Shown: positions 22,577-34,227, numbered from the stretch's first letter. The stretch is DNA of 64,000 bases from Spongilla lacustris (GCA_949361645.1 OX442422.1:8940426-9004425); one strand, 5' to 3'. Numbers and translations: made by a program. The notes: generated by a model not told the origin, from the sequence alone.

Positions 22577-23019
22577 GTCAGCTTCCTCTCCTCCCCAGAC
22601 CTCTCCCTCCTCTGCACTCTTGCACCCCTCCTCCCTATGCTCTTTCCCCCATGCCCACTCCCATTCTCTCCATCTCATCCCATTCTCTCCTCCCCATGCC
22701 TCCCCATGCTCTTTCTCCTCCCCATCCCATCCCACTCTCTCCTCCCCAGAATAAGCTGATCATCACTAGCTACTGCATGAATTGTATACCAATTGAACAC
22801 ATGTTCGAAATTAACAAGAAAATCACACAAGTACATGTACATGTACACCTATAACGTGTATGGGTGTACTACATTAGGACCATCCTTTTATACACTCAGG
22901 GTGGAATCATATAACTCCATACTGAACGTTCACCCTCACATCACTGCTCGCTTGTAAAACTGTACATGTACATGTATCACCCCCACACACTGCACTGATT
23001 GCCTATGACTCCTCCTTAG

Positions 23020-23361
23020 GGCTTATTAGCCAAGTTGAGTGGCAATGACAAGACCACCAGTGCTTACTACGACAGTTCCCAGGCCATCCTTGACGAGATA
23101 ACATCCAGCGCAGCGTCAGAAGGCTTCAGGACTGAGCTATCAGCCACCAGGGCGAGGCTGGAGGGCCTGGGGACCAGCTTGGAGCGCCTGAGGGATAGGT
23201 GTGAGCAGGAGATGTACAACTACGACACCTTCCTCACTGCTCTGGGGGAGCTATACGTGAAGCTGTGTGCCCAGGAGGCCATGTTGAACGATGAGCTGTG
23301 CGAGGCCTTCAGCGGGAGGATATCTTCGGATGTGGTGTGCGCTAGCAGGGCAAGATGGAAG
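23020..23361 (+). pseudogene. Copy-A exon 13
   Basis: 342 bp, GLLAKLSGNDKTTSAYYD; splice sites intact. Confidence 0.8.
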
Positions 23362-23464
23362 GTGGGCGCTTTTAGTTCGGGGTGGGGGGTGGATGGCAAT
23401 GGGAGGGTGCTGAGAGGGGTCAGTATTTGCCACTGCACGAAAGAGTAAAACATACAGAGAGGGA

Positions 23465-23722
23465 GGTGTAGGAAGGGAGGGGTGTGGCCGAGGGAGACAT
23501 GGGATGGGAGGGGTGTGGCCCAGGGAGATATGGGGTGGAAGGGGTGTGGCCCAGGGAGGCATGGGGTGGAAGGGATGTGACCCAGGGAGACATGGGGTGG
23601 AAGGGGTGTGGCCCAGGGAGGCATGGGGTGGAAGGGATGTGACCCAGGGAGACATGGGGTGGAAGGGGTGTGGCCAAGGGAGACATGGGGTGGAAGGAAT
23701 GTGGTCGAGGGAGGCATAGTTG
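23465..23722. repeat. 30-31 bp minisatellite (A)
   Basis: About eight units of GGGAGGCATGGGGTGGAAGG; the B array is at 50805-51005. Confidence 0.9.
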
Positions 23723-23819
23723 TACTGCGCATCTTTGTACAAGTAATCTTGATGCCATACTTGGGATCTCTGCGAGATTTTCACATGTAAATGCTGATAT
23801 GTACATCCTATGGACCTAG

Positions 23820-23952
23820 GGTATGATGGAGGGAGTCGAAAAGCTCAAGGATACCTATGCTGCCATGTGTCTGGAAGGCGATAGGTGGTCTGGGCACCTG
23901 GTCCACTCGGACTTTCTGCTAAACTTTGCTCCTGATGACCTCTATGATCAAG
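23820..23952 (+). pseudogene. Copy-A exon 14
   Basis: 133 bp, GMMEGVEKLKDTYAAM; leaves phase 1. The following intron is 7.9 kb in A against 0.65 kb in B. Confidence 0.8.
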
Positions 23953-24179
23953 GTAACCCATCTTGTTGCCATGGTAAACCCACATTTAACACAACGTCAA
24001 AGATCTGCACCATTTCCTTGGTTTAGCGAATTACTAATCGGCAATTCATTGACGGCTATTATGTTACAGGTGTACATCTATAACCATGTACATCATGTAC
24101 ATGTATTGCCTCTTTGAAAAAATGTTTAAATGAGCACTTCCATACGTTGTGTACTTTCTGCATTTGCAAAACTGCACAG

Positions 24180-24860
24180 CTTGGATAAAGGAGCAGTTAA
24201 AGGAGCAAAGGACCTTTATGGTATAAATTGAAAAGGGCAAATGACTCAGAAAAAAATTATAACAAGATACATGTGGACTTTCGGTCACAGATATAGGCCC
24301 TAAAGATTAAGAAGGCTGAAGCAGAGGTGCGTACTCGGTACATAGCTTGACACGAGTTGTTATAAGATCAGCGGTGGAATATCTTAGGTCTTCAAAGCTT
24401 TGGCCCAAACAGATAAGGACTTATCAGTCTTATGCAACGTGGCAAAACAGTCTAATATTGCTAGAATACTGAAACGGCACGCAGAACGCATAAAAGCGCA
24501 CCCCACGTGCACGATGTACCAGAAACGTGCTCTGCGATACAGGTTCAGGACATTAATGTAAAAAGACTCGCACATTACTTGTATTGGGTTTTAGGCAAAG
24601 GAGCTTTGAATATTATACGCTTTGTACTGTAGTGCAAAGGGTCTTAGCTCGTTTTGTAAGTAACCCTTGCTCTAAATATCCGCATTGTAAGTAAAGGAGC
24701 AAAGGATCTTTGCTTTGAATATTCACTTTGTAAGTAAAGGAGCAAAGGATCTTTGCTCTAAATATTCAATTTGTAAGTAAAGGAGCAAAGGACCTTCGTG
24801 GTATGCTCCTTTATAAAGGAATCCTTTAACTCCTTTGAAATCTCCTTTCCTTTATCCAAG
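24180..24860. mobile_element. Non-autonomous element with CTTGGATAAAG ends
   Basis: CTTGGATAAAGGAG at 24180 and its complement CTTTATCCAAG at 24860. Inside are several direct repeats of a unit with GTAAGTAAAGGAGCAAAGGA near 24690-24790. B has none of this. No coding region. Confidence 0.6.
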
Positions 24861-24988
24861 GTGTGCAAAACTGTTCATGCTGGAGTACATGTACTTTTCG
24901 TTTTCTTTCCTGAAATGCGGAAAGTACATATGTTAGAGTACATGTACTCCAGCATGAACAGCTTTGCGGCTTAGTGTTCATATGTACA

Positions 24989-25735
24989 CAAGATATAAAA
25001 AAACATTCTCTCTGATAAAGTTAGTGGTACATGTATATAGGATTTGAAAGCAATGGTGGTGTAAAAAGGAATGGAACAAGGGATTCAGTGGAGATATACA
25101 ATAATTATTCCTATATTTAGCAACATGATTGTAATGACGTTCTATACAGTGCTAAATATAAGAATAATTATTGTATGTCGACTGAATCCCTTGTTCCCTT
25201 CCTTTTTACACCACCATTGCCTTCAAATCCTATATACCACTAACTTTCTCAGAGAGAATGTTTTTTATATCTTGTTTCATTCATTTTTTTATAAGTGACT
25301 ACTAGTATATAGGTGTACATGTAGTACAATGTAGAAGTAAATACGATCGTACGATAAAATCCAGCCTTTAATTGTAATTCCCATGTTTATTGCCTAGCAA
25401 CACAATGTTTACAGTTATGTTACATTTGCAGCTGTTCCATTACTTTGAAACTCCCGCGCCAAGCTTTCCCTCTGAGTTCAGTTCATAACGTCGCATCTTA
25501 GAAGCTTGCACCGCAACAGAATTCTTTTCCTGTTGCCACTTGCCACCTCTTAGAAGCTCGGTTTGACTCCAGATTTGCTCTGTACATGTCACGAGCAGAC
25601 GCCCGCCTTTGTTCAGCATCAGCATCGTACCGAACTCGGGAGGTCTCTAACTCATAGTCTCAACTTAGGAGGTATTCCTCTCTTCGCTTAGCTTTCCTCT
25701 TTCGTAGCCGTAAAGGCATTTTGACAAAAACTGAG
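24989..25735 (-). mobile_element. Composite repeat family, copy 3 (3' truncated)
   Basis: Palindromic MITE 24989-25274, then the shared body to about 25735, where similarity stops after TTTTGACAAAAAC. The basic ORF is present (minus) with stops. Confidence 0.75.
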
Positions 25736-26261
25736 CAAAAAAGTCACGCAAAATCTGCTCTAATTAGCTATTAAGTGAAAACCTTTGCAATGTGAGAGAC
25801 ACCAGGTGTTCTGAATAGGGCTACATTACGATGTTAATCGTGATCAAGCTTTCTGCATTAATTTTCGTGTGTCATGGCTGACAAGAATAATCACTTACAT
25901 GTACATTCCACTTAGTGGAATGTAAATAATGACTTCTTCTTTAGAGAAATCCTTCATAGTAACGAATCCATTGCAGACAACGAACATAGAGGCAAGTATT
26001 TGGATCTGAATTTAAGGAAACTGATTTGTTGAGATTATTGTCTGGGAGTTATGTAACTTTTAATATCGATAAGCTATAATTCAATATTAATGAGCCACTC
26101 CAATCATCGACTCTTTCCGGCAGCTCTGCATGATTTGTAATGAGATCGGTGTTTAAAACTGTACATGAGACAGCTCATACCATACCAACATGTATGAGAG
26201 GCCTTTTTATCTGATAGTTCTGTAATGTGATATATAACTACAGTGATGCCTTTGTATGCAG

Positions 26262-26537
26262 ATCCCACCTTCACACATAAAAACGTGCTGAATGCTTTAA
26301 AAGATGTGGTGGAATGGAAGTCACTAGGAGATCAATTGAATATCAGTGCTCCAAAGATAAAAGAGATTGATATTGACAACCGAGGGCAGGTGGCAGACTG
26401 CAGACGTGCTCTAGTACAGTACTGGTTGGAGTCAGATGTATCATGCTCCTGGAAGAAGCTCACTGCTGCCCTCAAGTCAATTCACAAATCAGTATTGGCT
26501 GAAGAAATAATAAGGACATACTGCTCAATGTACCAAG
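26262..26537 (+). CDS. Death-domain exon, phase 1-1
   Basis: Acceptor TTTGTATGCAG, donor CAAG|GTCAGC, 276 bp, 92 codons. The peptide reads WKSLGDQLNISAPKIKEID ... CRRALVQYWLESD ... SWKKLTAALKSI, the six-helix Death-fold pattern (W..LG..L.....I..I, then L..WL, then W..L..AL). Death domains mediate homotypic binding in apoptosis and innate signalling. Entry and exit phases are both 1, so the exon could be spliced in without shifting a frame. It lies in the inserted part of unit A intron 14; no partner exon is identified. It may be a nested gene fragment or carried by a mobile element. Confidence 0.65.
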
Positions 26538-26728
26538 GTCAGCTTGCATGCTAACATACATGTATCAACTGAACATGTTTGCAAATTTGTGAAGCACGAG
26601 GGGTCAAAGCCGGCTAAAAGGATGCTAATAAAAATTTGAAGCATACATAAGCTATTAATTTTGTGCAACCAATTCATACTGATGTTATTAGAGTGAAATA
26701 AAGAGGTTGACAGTTGCATACATTTTAA

Positions 26729-27491
26729 CCTTTAACTCCCGTCGTCCTACGCGTAGGACGCAAGTTAAAATTAATTTTTAGCAAACTCTAATGAACAAAA
26801 AAATAAATTAAAAACTGATTGTACTGTAGAAATGGTTATTAATTCAGAATATATTTTTACTTTCTTGCAATTCTTCAAAGATTGTCAAATACAATCAATA
26901 CTACATTGCTAAAAGATGTATTTGCAGTAGATTGTAAAGCAACTTAAAATACCAAAAAGTAATGTTGGGACGATCAGAGCAACATTTTAAAAGAAGGGGG
27001 TAGTAGGACAGGTCTATTGCACTAAGCATATAAAAAAGTACATTGTAGATTTGGAAATTGCTAGCTCCACAAGCTTATGAACGATAGGTATTTGTCAGAT
27101 GCATGTTGCGGGAATAGCCGAGTGAATGGACAAAATCTTGAAAACGTACAGTGCGTTTTCGGTACAAATGGCAAAACCAATTAGAGTAAAAACACTGCCG
27201 TAGAATGTATAAAGTAGCCCACACATCATGCTTCAAAAAAAGTTGTACTTGTCGTACTTTTTCTGTGACAATTAAATCCACTACATAATGCATTTTTAAG
27301 AACCGTATCTGTTTATTTGCATCGTGTAACCAAGGGTATGATTTAAAAAATAGACTGACAATTAGTAAATTTAATATGATAGACACATCTAACAACAGTA
27401 GAGAAATGGATGCCAAAAAACTGCATTTCTATTTATAATGAATTTTCAAGTTTTGGTCCTACGCGTAGGACTTGGACCTGGAGAATGAAGG
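26729..27491. mobile_element. piggyBac-like element remnant (TTAA-flanked)
   Basis: TTAA at 26725-26728 followed by CCTTTAACTCCCGTCG, and a right end ...GAATGAAGG before TTAA at 27492-27495. Both ends carry the palindrome GTCCTACGCGTAGGAC. A minus-strand ORF at 27075-27416 (MASISLLLLDVSIILNLLIV) may be a decayed transposase C-terminus, a weak match only. Confidence 0.55.
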
Positions 27492-27495
27492 TTAA

Positions 27496-28125
27496 ATGCG
27501 TACAATTAATCAGATGTAATAAATAATAACTTTCCTCTTCATTCTAATTAATCAGCTTCAATCCTTCATTTTTTACTGTTGAGTACAATTAGTAACTGAA
27601 CATCACATATTGAATAGGTGAATAAGAAGGAAACAGCATTAGTATCGTCAAAGAGCGTAACTCTATTTTCATGACCTGATACTACATGTAAGTGAATAAC
27701 TATTACACGAACCCTATGCACATGCAAGACCATGCATGAGATGATTTAGTTTTAGTGGTTCGTCGTAGTGCAGCCAATTTAAACCAGGCAGTTTGAAATG
27801 GTCGCTTTTTCAGGTGTATTTGCATGGCCATGATTTGACGCTATTATTCTCAGGTACATGTAGAACTCATTGATAAATGGCAATAAAGGACAAAAAAAAT
27901 GCAGCAGCTTCAAAGCAATTAATGTACAGACTTCGCTTGCATGCATACTTATACATGTACTGCATGCGCGTATCGTAAACGCTTATAACCTCAATATTTA
28001 ATCTTTATCTGCGCAAGTATTTGTTCCCCAGGGGAAACGTAACTGTTGGCCCCCGAAAATCAAGTTTTTCAAAAATGACAAAACTAACGCATTAGAACAA
28101 AATTATGATTACAATTGAAGGTTTG
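27496..28125. other. Intronic insertion sequence, no gene seen
   Basis: AT-rich, no supported exon; a partial GTTCCCCAGGGGAAACGTAA palindrome at about 28023 resembles the hairpin at 29090. Confidence 0.4.
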
Positions 28126-28941
28126 TTATTCAGAGTGTGGAACTCCATGTTCCTGATGCCAGTCCATAAATCGGGATCCCCTTTCTGACTGCATACCGCA
28201 GACAGTAACAATATAGCCATCTGTTGGCCGACTGCATGTCACACAGTAGTAGTGCCCATTGTTGATGGTGTCCAGACTATCTCATCAACAACAAGCTGGA
28301 GTGACATGTTCAACCACATCTGGAGCCTCATCAGAGTCTGAAGATTCATCATTACTAGCACAGGGAAAAGTTATAAACGTCCAGCCTGGATTTTTAGGCT
28401 GGTTTTTAACAAAAACCTATCTGGAATGCAGCATATTGCGTAAAAACCATCCTGTGATTGAGCGTCCAGGGTGGGAATATATATGGTTCTACCCTGGTTC
28501 TGTCGAACAAAAACCATGTTGAGGTTTATAATTATATTGATACTTCAACATGGGTTTTGTTCGACAAAACCAGCCCGCAGGGTAGAACAACATGGATTTT
28601 ATATTATTCCCACCCTGAACGTTCAATTCCAAATGGTTTTTACGCTATATGGATGTGTTTTTGTTAAAAACCAGCCTAAAAAATCCAGGCTGGACGTTTA
28701 TAAGTTTTTTATTAGCTTCGTTATCGTCCTCGCAAGTGAGGCTGCGCGTGTTCCATGCACTTTCACACAGTGGCTTGTCCCATCTTACTACCCACTGTAT
28801 AGCAGGGCCTGCTCCTTCCTTCTTTACTATTTCACTGCGCATTTCAACCTTTGAAGCCTGTTTGCCAAACTCCTGTCTTGCACTGAGTATTTTCGTTGCT
28901 TTTGCCTTCACCCGAACACCGATGCTCAAACCCTTCGCCAT
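28126..28941 (-). pseudogene. Unrecognised gene fragment broken by a foldback element
   Basis: From ATG 28941 the minus strand reads MAKGLSIGVRVKAKATKILS ... AIQWVVRWDKP ... TCEDDNEAN up to the element at 28693-28371. Beyond it the reading resumes with an acidic SSDSDEAPDVVEHVTP, two consecutive TGA codons, then a Cys-rich end (YYCVTCSRPTDGYIVTVC ... HGVPHSE) stopping at TAA 28126. The first part could be a small Tudor- or chromo-like fold, but I do not recognise the family. It may be a transposon-encoded protein. Confidence 0.45.
28371..28693. mobile_element. 323-bp palindromic foldback element
   Basis: TTATAAACGTCCAGCCTGGA at the left is mirrored at the right; arms of about 150 bp, centre near 28530. 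No coding capacity. It splits the minus-strand ORF at 28126-28941. Confidence 0.85.
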
Positions 28942-29089
28942 CAAGAATAGCGTAATAACAGCGACAAACAGCAGCGAACCCAACGTCGAAAATCAAAAAT
29001 GAGGTCAGGCGGACAAAGGGCTGAGTTGTGTTTATCATGTGCCAGCTAATCGATCTATTACTTATTGTCGAACGAAAGTTCAAATGTGC

Positions 29090-29125
29090 GTTACCCCTGG
29101 GGAACGAGCGTTCCCCAGGGGTAAC
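29090..29125. repeat. Perfect 16-bp inverted repeat (4-base loop)
   Basis: GTTACCCCTGGGGAAC, GAGC, then the exact complement. It may be fused ends of an element. Confidence 0.8.
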
Positions 29126-29244
29126 ATGTGATCATGTAAAAATTAATAGGTGCAGTTGGGTAGAGTGGGTGTGGTCCTTAAAATTTGATACGACCATGGC
29201 CGGACCGGCCCTATATGGCGCGACGCCCTTGGTTTAAGGTATTA

Positions 29245-30021
29245 AGGCCATTCCAAATGTTTCCCGTCCTCCGCCCACATCATTACAGACCACCCGCATA
29301 ATGTCACCATTATGTCCATTGTTCTAATTATCGGAATAGGTTTTCAATTTTATTTGTTTGAGATGTTGGTAAACGTGTCACATTATAAAAAGCTTGCATG
29401 CTGCTTCTCAGACATCAACAGTTACAGGCCTGGATATACAGTGCCATCATTTTCAGTTGTGCCACCCTACGAAAAAATCTTGGCATGACATGCCATGATT
29501 TGTTCCAAATTCTTACGTGACATGTTTTCGCATGTGTTTCACTTTTTTCTAGAGCACTGTTGAACATGCTTATGTCATTAAATTGTAGGCATATCACTCT
29601 TCTAACTTGTACAGGTTGAAGAGTTTCTAAAAGGCGTTCCCCCGAGAAGTTATAAAGCGGCACGCCCCTTTGCATATTAGCGCGCATACCTTGTCGGGGA
29701 ATCGCTGTTTAGAAACTTTTCAACCTGTACAAGTTAGAAAAGTGATATGCCCGTAATTCAATGACATAAGCATGTTCACCAGTGCTCTAGGAAAAGTGAA
29801 ACACATGTCACGCATGAATTTGGAACAAATCATGGCATGTCATGCCAAGATTTTTTCGTAGGGCACCTTTTGCTCGTGATGTAAGATTGCATAAGAATGC
29901 ATCATAATTATTGTATTCATTTTTAATAATTAGATGTAAATAATGGATAATAGCCGCCCACCCACATGGGTTTTGGTAAAAGGTCCGGACGGGAAACAAC
30001 AATCACATTTGGAATGGCCTA
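29245..30021. mobile_element. 780-bp palindromic foldback element
   Basis: AGGCCATTCCAAATGT at the left is mirrored at the right. Long inverted arms (for example TTGGCATGACATGCCATGAT at 29480 and its complement near 29840) meet near 29690. ORFs inside are artefacts. Confidence 0.8.
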
Positions 30022-30235
30022 AAGTAACTAATTCTGATCGTAATGCAACACCAGTGCAACGGAATACGCTTGACCGTAATGCGCGTGGCGCCAACTTTTT
30101 CTGATGCATACTGTAGTGTAATAGTGCAGTGCTTGTGAAGTAGTGCTATGGTGCAGTGCTATGAAGTAGTGCTATGGTGATGTGCTTATGAAGTAGTGCT
30201 ATGGTGATGTGCGTGTGAAATAGTGCTATGGTGCC

Positions 30236-30700
30236 CTTTTCCCATATGATGTCATGGAGTAGTTATGTCCCCACCCCTTCCTTCATATGATGTCATGGAG
30301 TGGTTATGTCCCCACCCCTTCCTTCATATGATGTCATGGAGTGGTTATGTCCCCACTCCTTCCTTCATATGATGTCATGGAGTGGTTATGTCCCCACCCC
30401 TTCCTTCATATGATGTCATGGAGTGGTTATGTCCCCACCCCTTCCTTCATATGATGTCATGGAGTGGTTATGTCCCCACCCCTTCCTTCATATGATGTCA
30501 TGGAGTGGTTATGTCCCCACCCCTTCCTTCATATGATGTCATGGAGTGGTTATGTCCCCACCCCTTCCTTCATATGATGTCATGAAATGATTATGTCCCC
30601 ACTTCTTCCTTCATATGATGTCATGGAGTGGTTATGTCCCCACCCCTTCCTTCATATGATGGCATGGAGTGGTTATGTCTCCACCCCTTCCTTCATAAGA
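30236..30700. repeat. 41-bp minisatellite
   Basis: About 11 units beginning CTTCATATGATGTCATGGAG and containing GGTTATGTCCCCACCCC. Absent from the B intron. Confidence 0.9.
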
Positions 30701-30756
30701 TCCCCACCCCTTTCACCATATGGGACAGTGTCCAGCAAAATCGGGCTTGTGGCTTG

Positions 30757-31555
30757 TGGGTTATGTTACATTTGCTGCTGTTCCATTACTTCGAAACTCC
30801 CGTGCCAAGCTTTCCCTCTGAGTTCAGTTCATAACGTCGCATCTTAGAAGCTCGGTTCGACTCCAGATTTGCTCTGTACATGTCACGAGCAGACACCCGC
30901 CTTTGTTCAGCATCAGCATTGTACCGAACTTGGGAGGACTCTAACTTATAGCCTCGATTTAGGAGGTATTCCTCTCATCGCTTAGCTTTCCTCTTTCGTA
31001 GCCGTAAAGGCATTTTGACAAAAACAACTTCGCTAGCTTAAAATGGTGAGCAAAACAAAAAATACAAATGAAACTCCTACCTGTTCCAATCATACCACGA
31101 TACATTATGTGAAACATTGTCATGGAAACGGTTTTAATATAGCTAACTCTCTATATTACGTATGTATATCTTGGCGCGCGAGAACAGCTGCAAATTACGT
31201 ATATCAGTTACATGCTTTATTTATAAATCTGATACCTGAAGATGTATTGTCAGAAAATTCTACGATTTTTGGTGTAACTCGCGCTCTTTAAAACCTTTCC
31301 TATCTCGAGTTAAGACGATGACGATGACGACTATGGACAAATTGCGGTCTGGGATCGAGAACTACGAGCTTTTTTGTTCTCTTAAAGTAAACGGTCTGGC
31401 GACTTGAACAAAACATGAAAATGATCGTCTTTCTATTGTGGATCGATAGCAATAAACAGCTACACTATCCGTTTCTCGGTTCGTGAGTTATACGCGCGAA
31501 GCGTTTTTTTAATGATTTCATGATACGGCACAAATCCTATATGAGAGTTACTGCC
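30757..31555 (-). mobile_element. Composite repeat family, copy 4 (5' truncated)
   Basis: It begins inside the family body (TTACATTTGCTGCTGTTCC), lacks the MITE module, and ends near GATACGGCACAAATCCTATA. Just past the end, GAGAGTTACTGCCGTAACTC forms a short hairpin. The basic ORF carries one stop. Confidence 0.7.
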
Positions 31556-31825
31556 GTAACTCTCGATGTGTACATGTACACGTACAGTGTATGCACAATG
31601 TTTTTTTGGTGGGCGGGATATGCGTACATGTCAATGTACATGTACATGTGTACATTCAATGGTACACGTGCATGTACATACATGTGTATGTACATGTATA
31701 TGGGCAGCTCTCTCCTTGTGTAGCTGTGTTATCTCTCCCTCCTGTGTAGCTGGACTTACACATTGCTGTGTTATAAATGCGCACTCCTCCATCACTCACT
31801 TGGCCTCCTACCCTTCTCCCAATAG

Positions 31826-32064
31826 GCTCTAAGGCACCCACTGTTGAGAGCAGAGTTACTTTGGTCAAGGAGAAGTGGAACCAAGTCCAGAGCCTCCTTG
31901 CAAAGAGGAGGGACCAGCTGGAGATGGTTACCGGGGATACTGCCTCCTTCCAGGAGACCTTGGAAGGCCTGCTCAGCTGGTTGGGAGAGAGCCTGAGAAG
32001 TGATGAGGTCATGACCACACCTACTAGTTCAGACCAACTGAGAAGGTTTATTGATGTGATTCAG
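31826..32064 (+). pseudogene. Copy-A exon 15
   Basis: 239 bp, SKAPTVESRVTLVKEKW; restores phase 0. Splice sites intact. Confidence 0.8.
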
Positions 32065-32507
32065 GTATGTATATGATGTTGTGTGTGTGTGTGTGTGTGT
32101 GCATGAATGTCAAAGTAAGGGCATCTCCAAAAATGTATTTTTAATTGACCCAGAAATTGATGTCAAAAACAAATAATCAAAGATACACATGTAGATGGGA
32201 GAAGGTGTGTTCATAAGGCCCTGAGACTAGCTCAAGGTGTAGATTTAGTGTTTACAGGGGAACACCAGTACTAGGCTACAGTTGTGATGTTGAGGTTCAG
32301 CCCGGTGAAGAGATGGTGAACTATTTAGTTAATACATGTAAAAAATAAAAAATACGTGTACATGTACATGTACGTGTATAACAATATCAAAAGAAATGCA
32401 CAGAAAATTAAATTAATTTTGTGACTTGTTAGTGTTTAGCACCCAGCTGTCTGTTTACATTACTGTTGCCGTACGCTGACCTTCAATGCTGTCTCTCTGT
32501 TGCCAAG

Positions 32508-32685
32508 GCGCTGAGCTCTGACATGGAAGGCAGGAGGAGCAAAGAGAAGGAGTCACTCCACCAGAGGTGCGGAGACCTGAAGCCACGCCTCTCTGAGGCC
32601 AACGCCCACAAGGTGGAGCAGGCCATGCTTGAGCTGCAAGGGAGGTGGTCTGAGCTGTGCCGTGTTATTGCACGGAGGAATTCAG
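32508..32685 (+). pseudogene. Copy-A exon 16
   Basis: 178 bp, ALSSDMEGRRSKEKESL; leaves phase 1. Confidence 0.8.
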
Positions 32686-32747
32686 GTGAGGTACACACTG
32701 TAACCATGGTGATGAGGTCATAATTCTCCTCCTCCCCCTCTATTTAG

Positions 32748-32899
32748 AGTTGTGCCCCCTGCGAGATAAGGTGGAACACTTTTGGTCAGTGTTGGGTGAG
32801 GTGAAGGGGTGTCTGGTGGAGATGGAGAGGAGGTACGACCAGTGTGGGCCCATTGGGGCATATCTGGAGAGACTGCTGGAACAGGGACCAATCCTACAG
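32748..32899 (+). pseudogene. Copy-A exon 17
   Basis: 152 bp, LCPLRDKVEHFWSVLGEV; the intron before it is only 62 bp. Confidence 0.8.
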
Positions 32900-33450
32900 G
32901 TGGGTGTGGTGTGTGGGAGTGGTCATAGTGGGCCATACATGTAGTTTAGTGTGTACATGTAGTTTGCAACAGGGTGTGGGTTTTGGAATGTACATGTACA
33001 TTTGTACAATGTACATTATTTAAATAAGGGGGTGGGGCAAAAGTCTTCCCTTCGTACCATTAAATGGCAAACCAGTGGGTGGGGAGGGGTGGGAACAGTA
33101 AATCCTTGACAGTACATGTACATGTAGGTAGTGTAGTACATTACATGGGATGCTACATGTAGATGCTCCTGCAGCCCACTCCTAGTCTGATAAGGACACG
33201 CCCGCCTATAGCAACCTGTATGCCTGACCCGCTGCCGTGCGCGCCACGTAGCGCCCACCCCCAGCCAAGCCACGCCCTTCTGTACAGTCGGTCACTGTTA
33301 ACGTGGGTTTAAACCGTATTTAACAGCTTACTCTGAATTCCTTACTTATCGGAAGATACCTTATGTGCCTGTAGTTTGTGGTGCATGGTTCTTTCACACA
33401 TGTACATGTACATGTGTGTGGTCCACATCGTTATATCTCCATGCACTTAG

Positions 33451-33774
33451 GCTCTGGATGAAGACTTCCTCACACACAAAGAAGATCCCGATCGTGTTTG
33501 TGCCGAGGCTGCAGAGATTGGTTTGGTCTGGGGAGGAGGGAAGGAGGAGCTCAGCACAAAAGCAGACCAGTTGAGGAAACAATTTGTTGACTTCTCCGAG
33601 CGGCTTGTTGAGCAGAGGGAGCGGTGTGAGGAAGCTGTGGCAGCCATGCAACAGCTTCAGAAGGAGTACGACACCTTTGGGCAGTCACTGTGTGCGGCCA
33701 GCAACAAACACAAGCTATGGACAGAGAGGAGGGCTCCAATTGGAGTCATTGGAAGTGAACTGGAGGAATACTAT
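33451..33774 (+). pseudogene. Copy-A exon 18 (one spectrin repeat)
   Basis: 324 bp, ALDEDFLTHKEDPDRVC; a 108-codon, repeat-sized exon. Splice sites intact. Confidence 0.8.
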
Positions 33775-33909
33775 GTGAGCAACAAAATACATATACATGT
33801 AGTTATCATCTACATAAGTGTCTAGTCTGCTTGTATGTTTCATTTATATGTACGTGTACATGTACTGTACATTTTGTAGTGGATTAAATGGTTTTCTCAC
33901 CCTACATAG

Positions 33910-34227
33910 GACTTCATGAGAGAGACGGAGGGACTCACTAAACAGTACTCCTCACTTCACTGCCATTCACAGCAGCTGTTATCCGAGTACAAGCCCAGCG
34001 ACCATCTTGAGGGCATGATGGTATCCATGAACACCAGATGGGCGGAGCTTGTGGCCATGTTGGAGCAGCACTGTGGGGAGAAGCTTTCCCTGAAGGGGAG
34101 GTGGGAGGAGTATGCAGGGGAGGAGAAGGGTCTGCTTGGGTGGATGACACAGGAGACCAACAGGTTCTCAAGAGAGGTGACAGAGAAAGGAGAAAAGGGC
34201 ATAGAAGACCATATGGAGTCCTGCCAG
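33910..34227 (+). pseudogene. Copy-A exon 19 (one spectrin repeat)
   Basis: 318 bp, DFMRETEGLTKQYSSLH; splice sites intact. Confidence 0.8.

Noticed and set aside
22572..22860. Coding sequence after copy-A exon 10
   Set aside because: C/T-rich intron sequence; the in-frame extension has no counterpart in B, where exon 11 follows.
28126..28370. Selenocysteine recoding at the double TGA
   Set aside because: No SECIS-like element was recognised and the gene is already broken by an insertion; plain decay is simpler.
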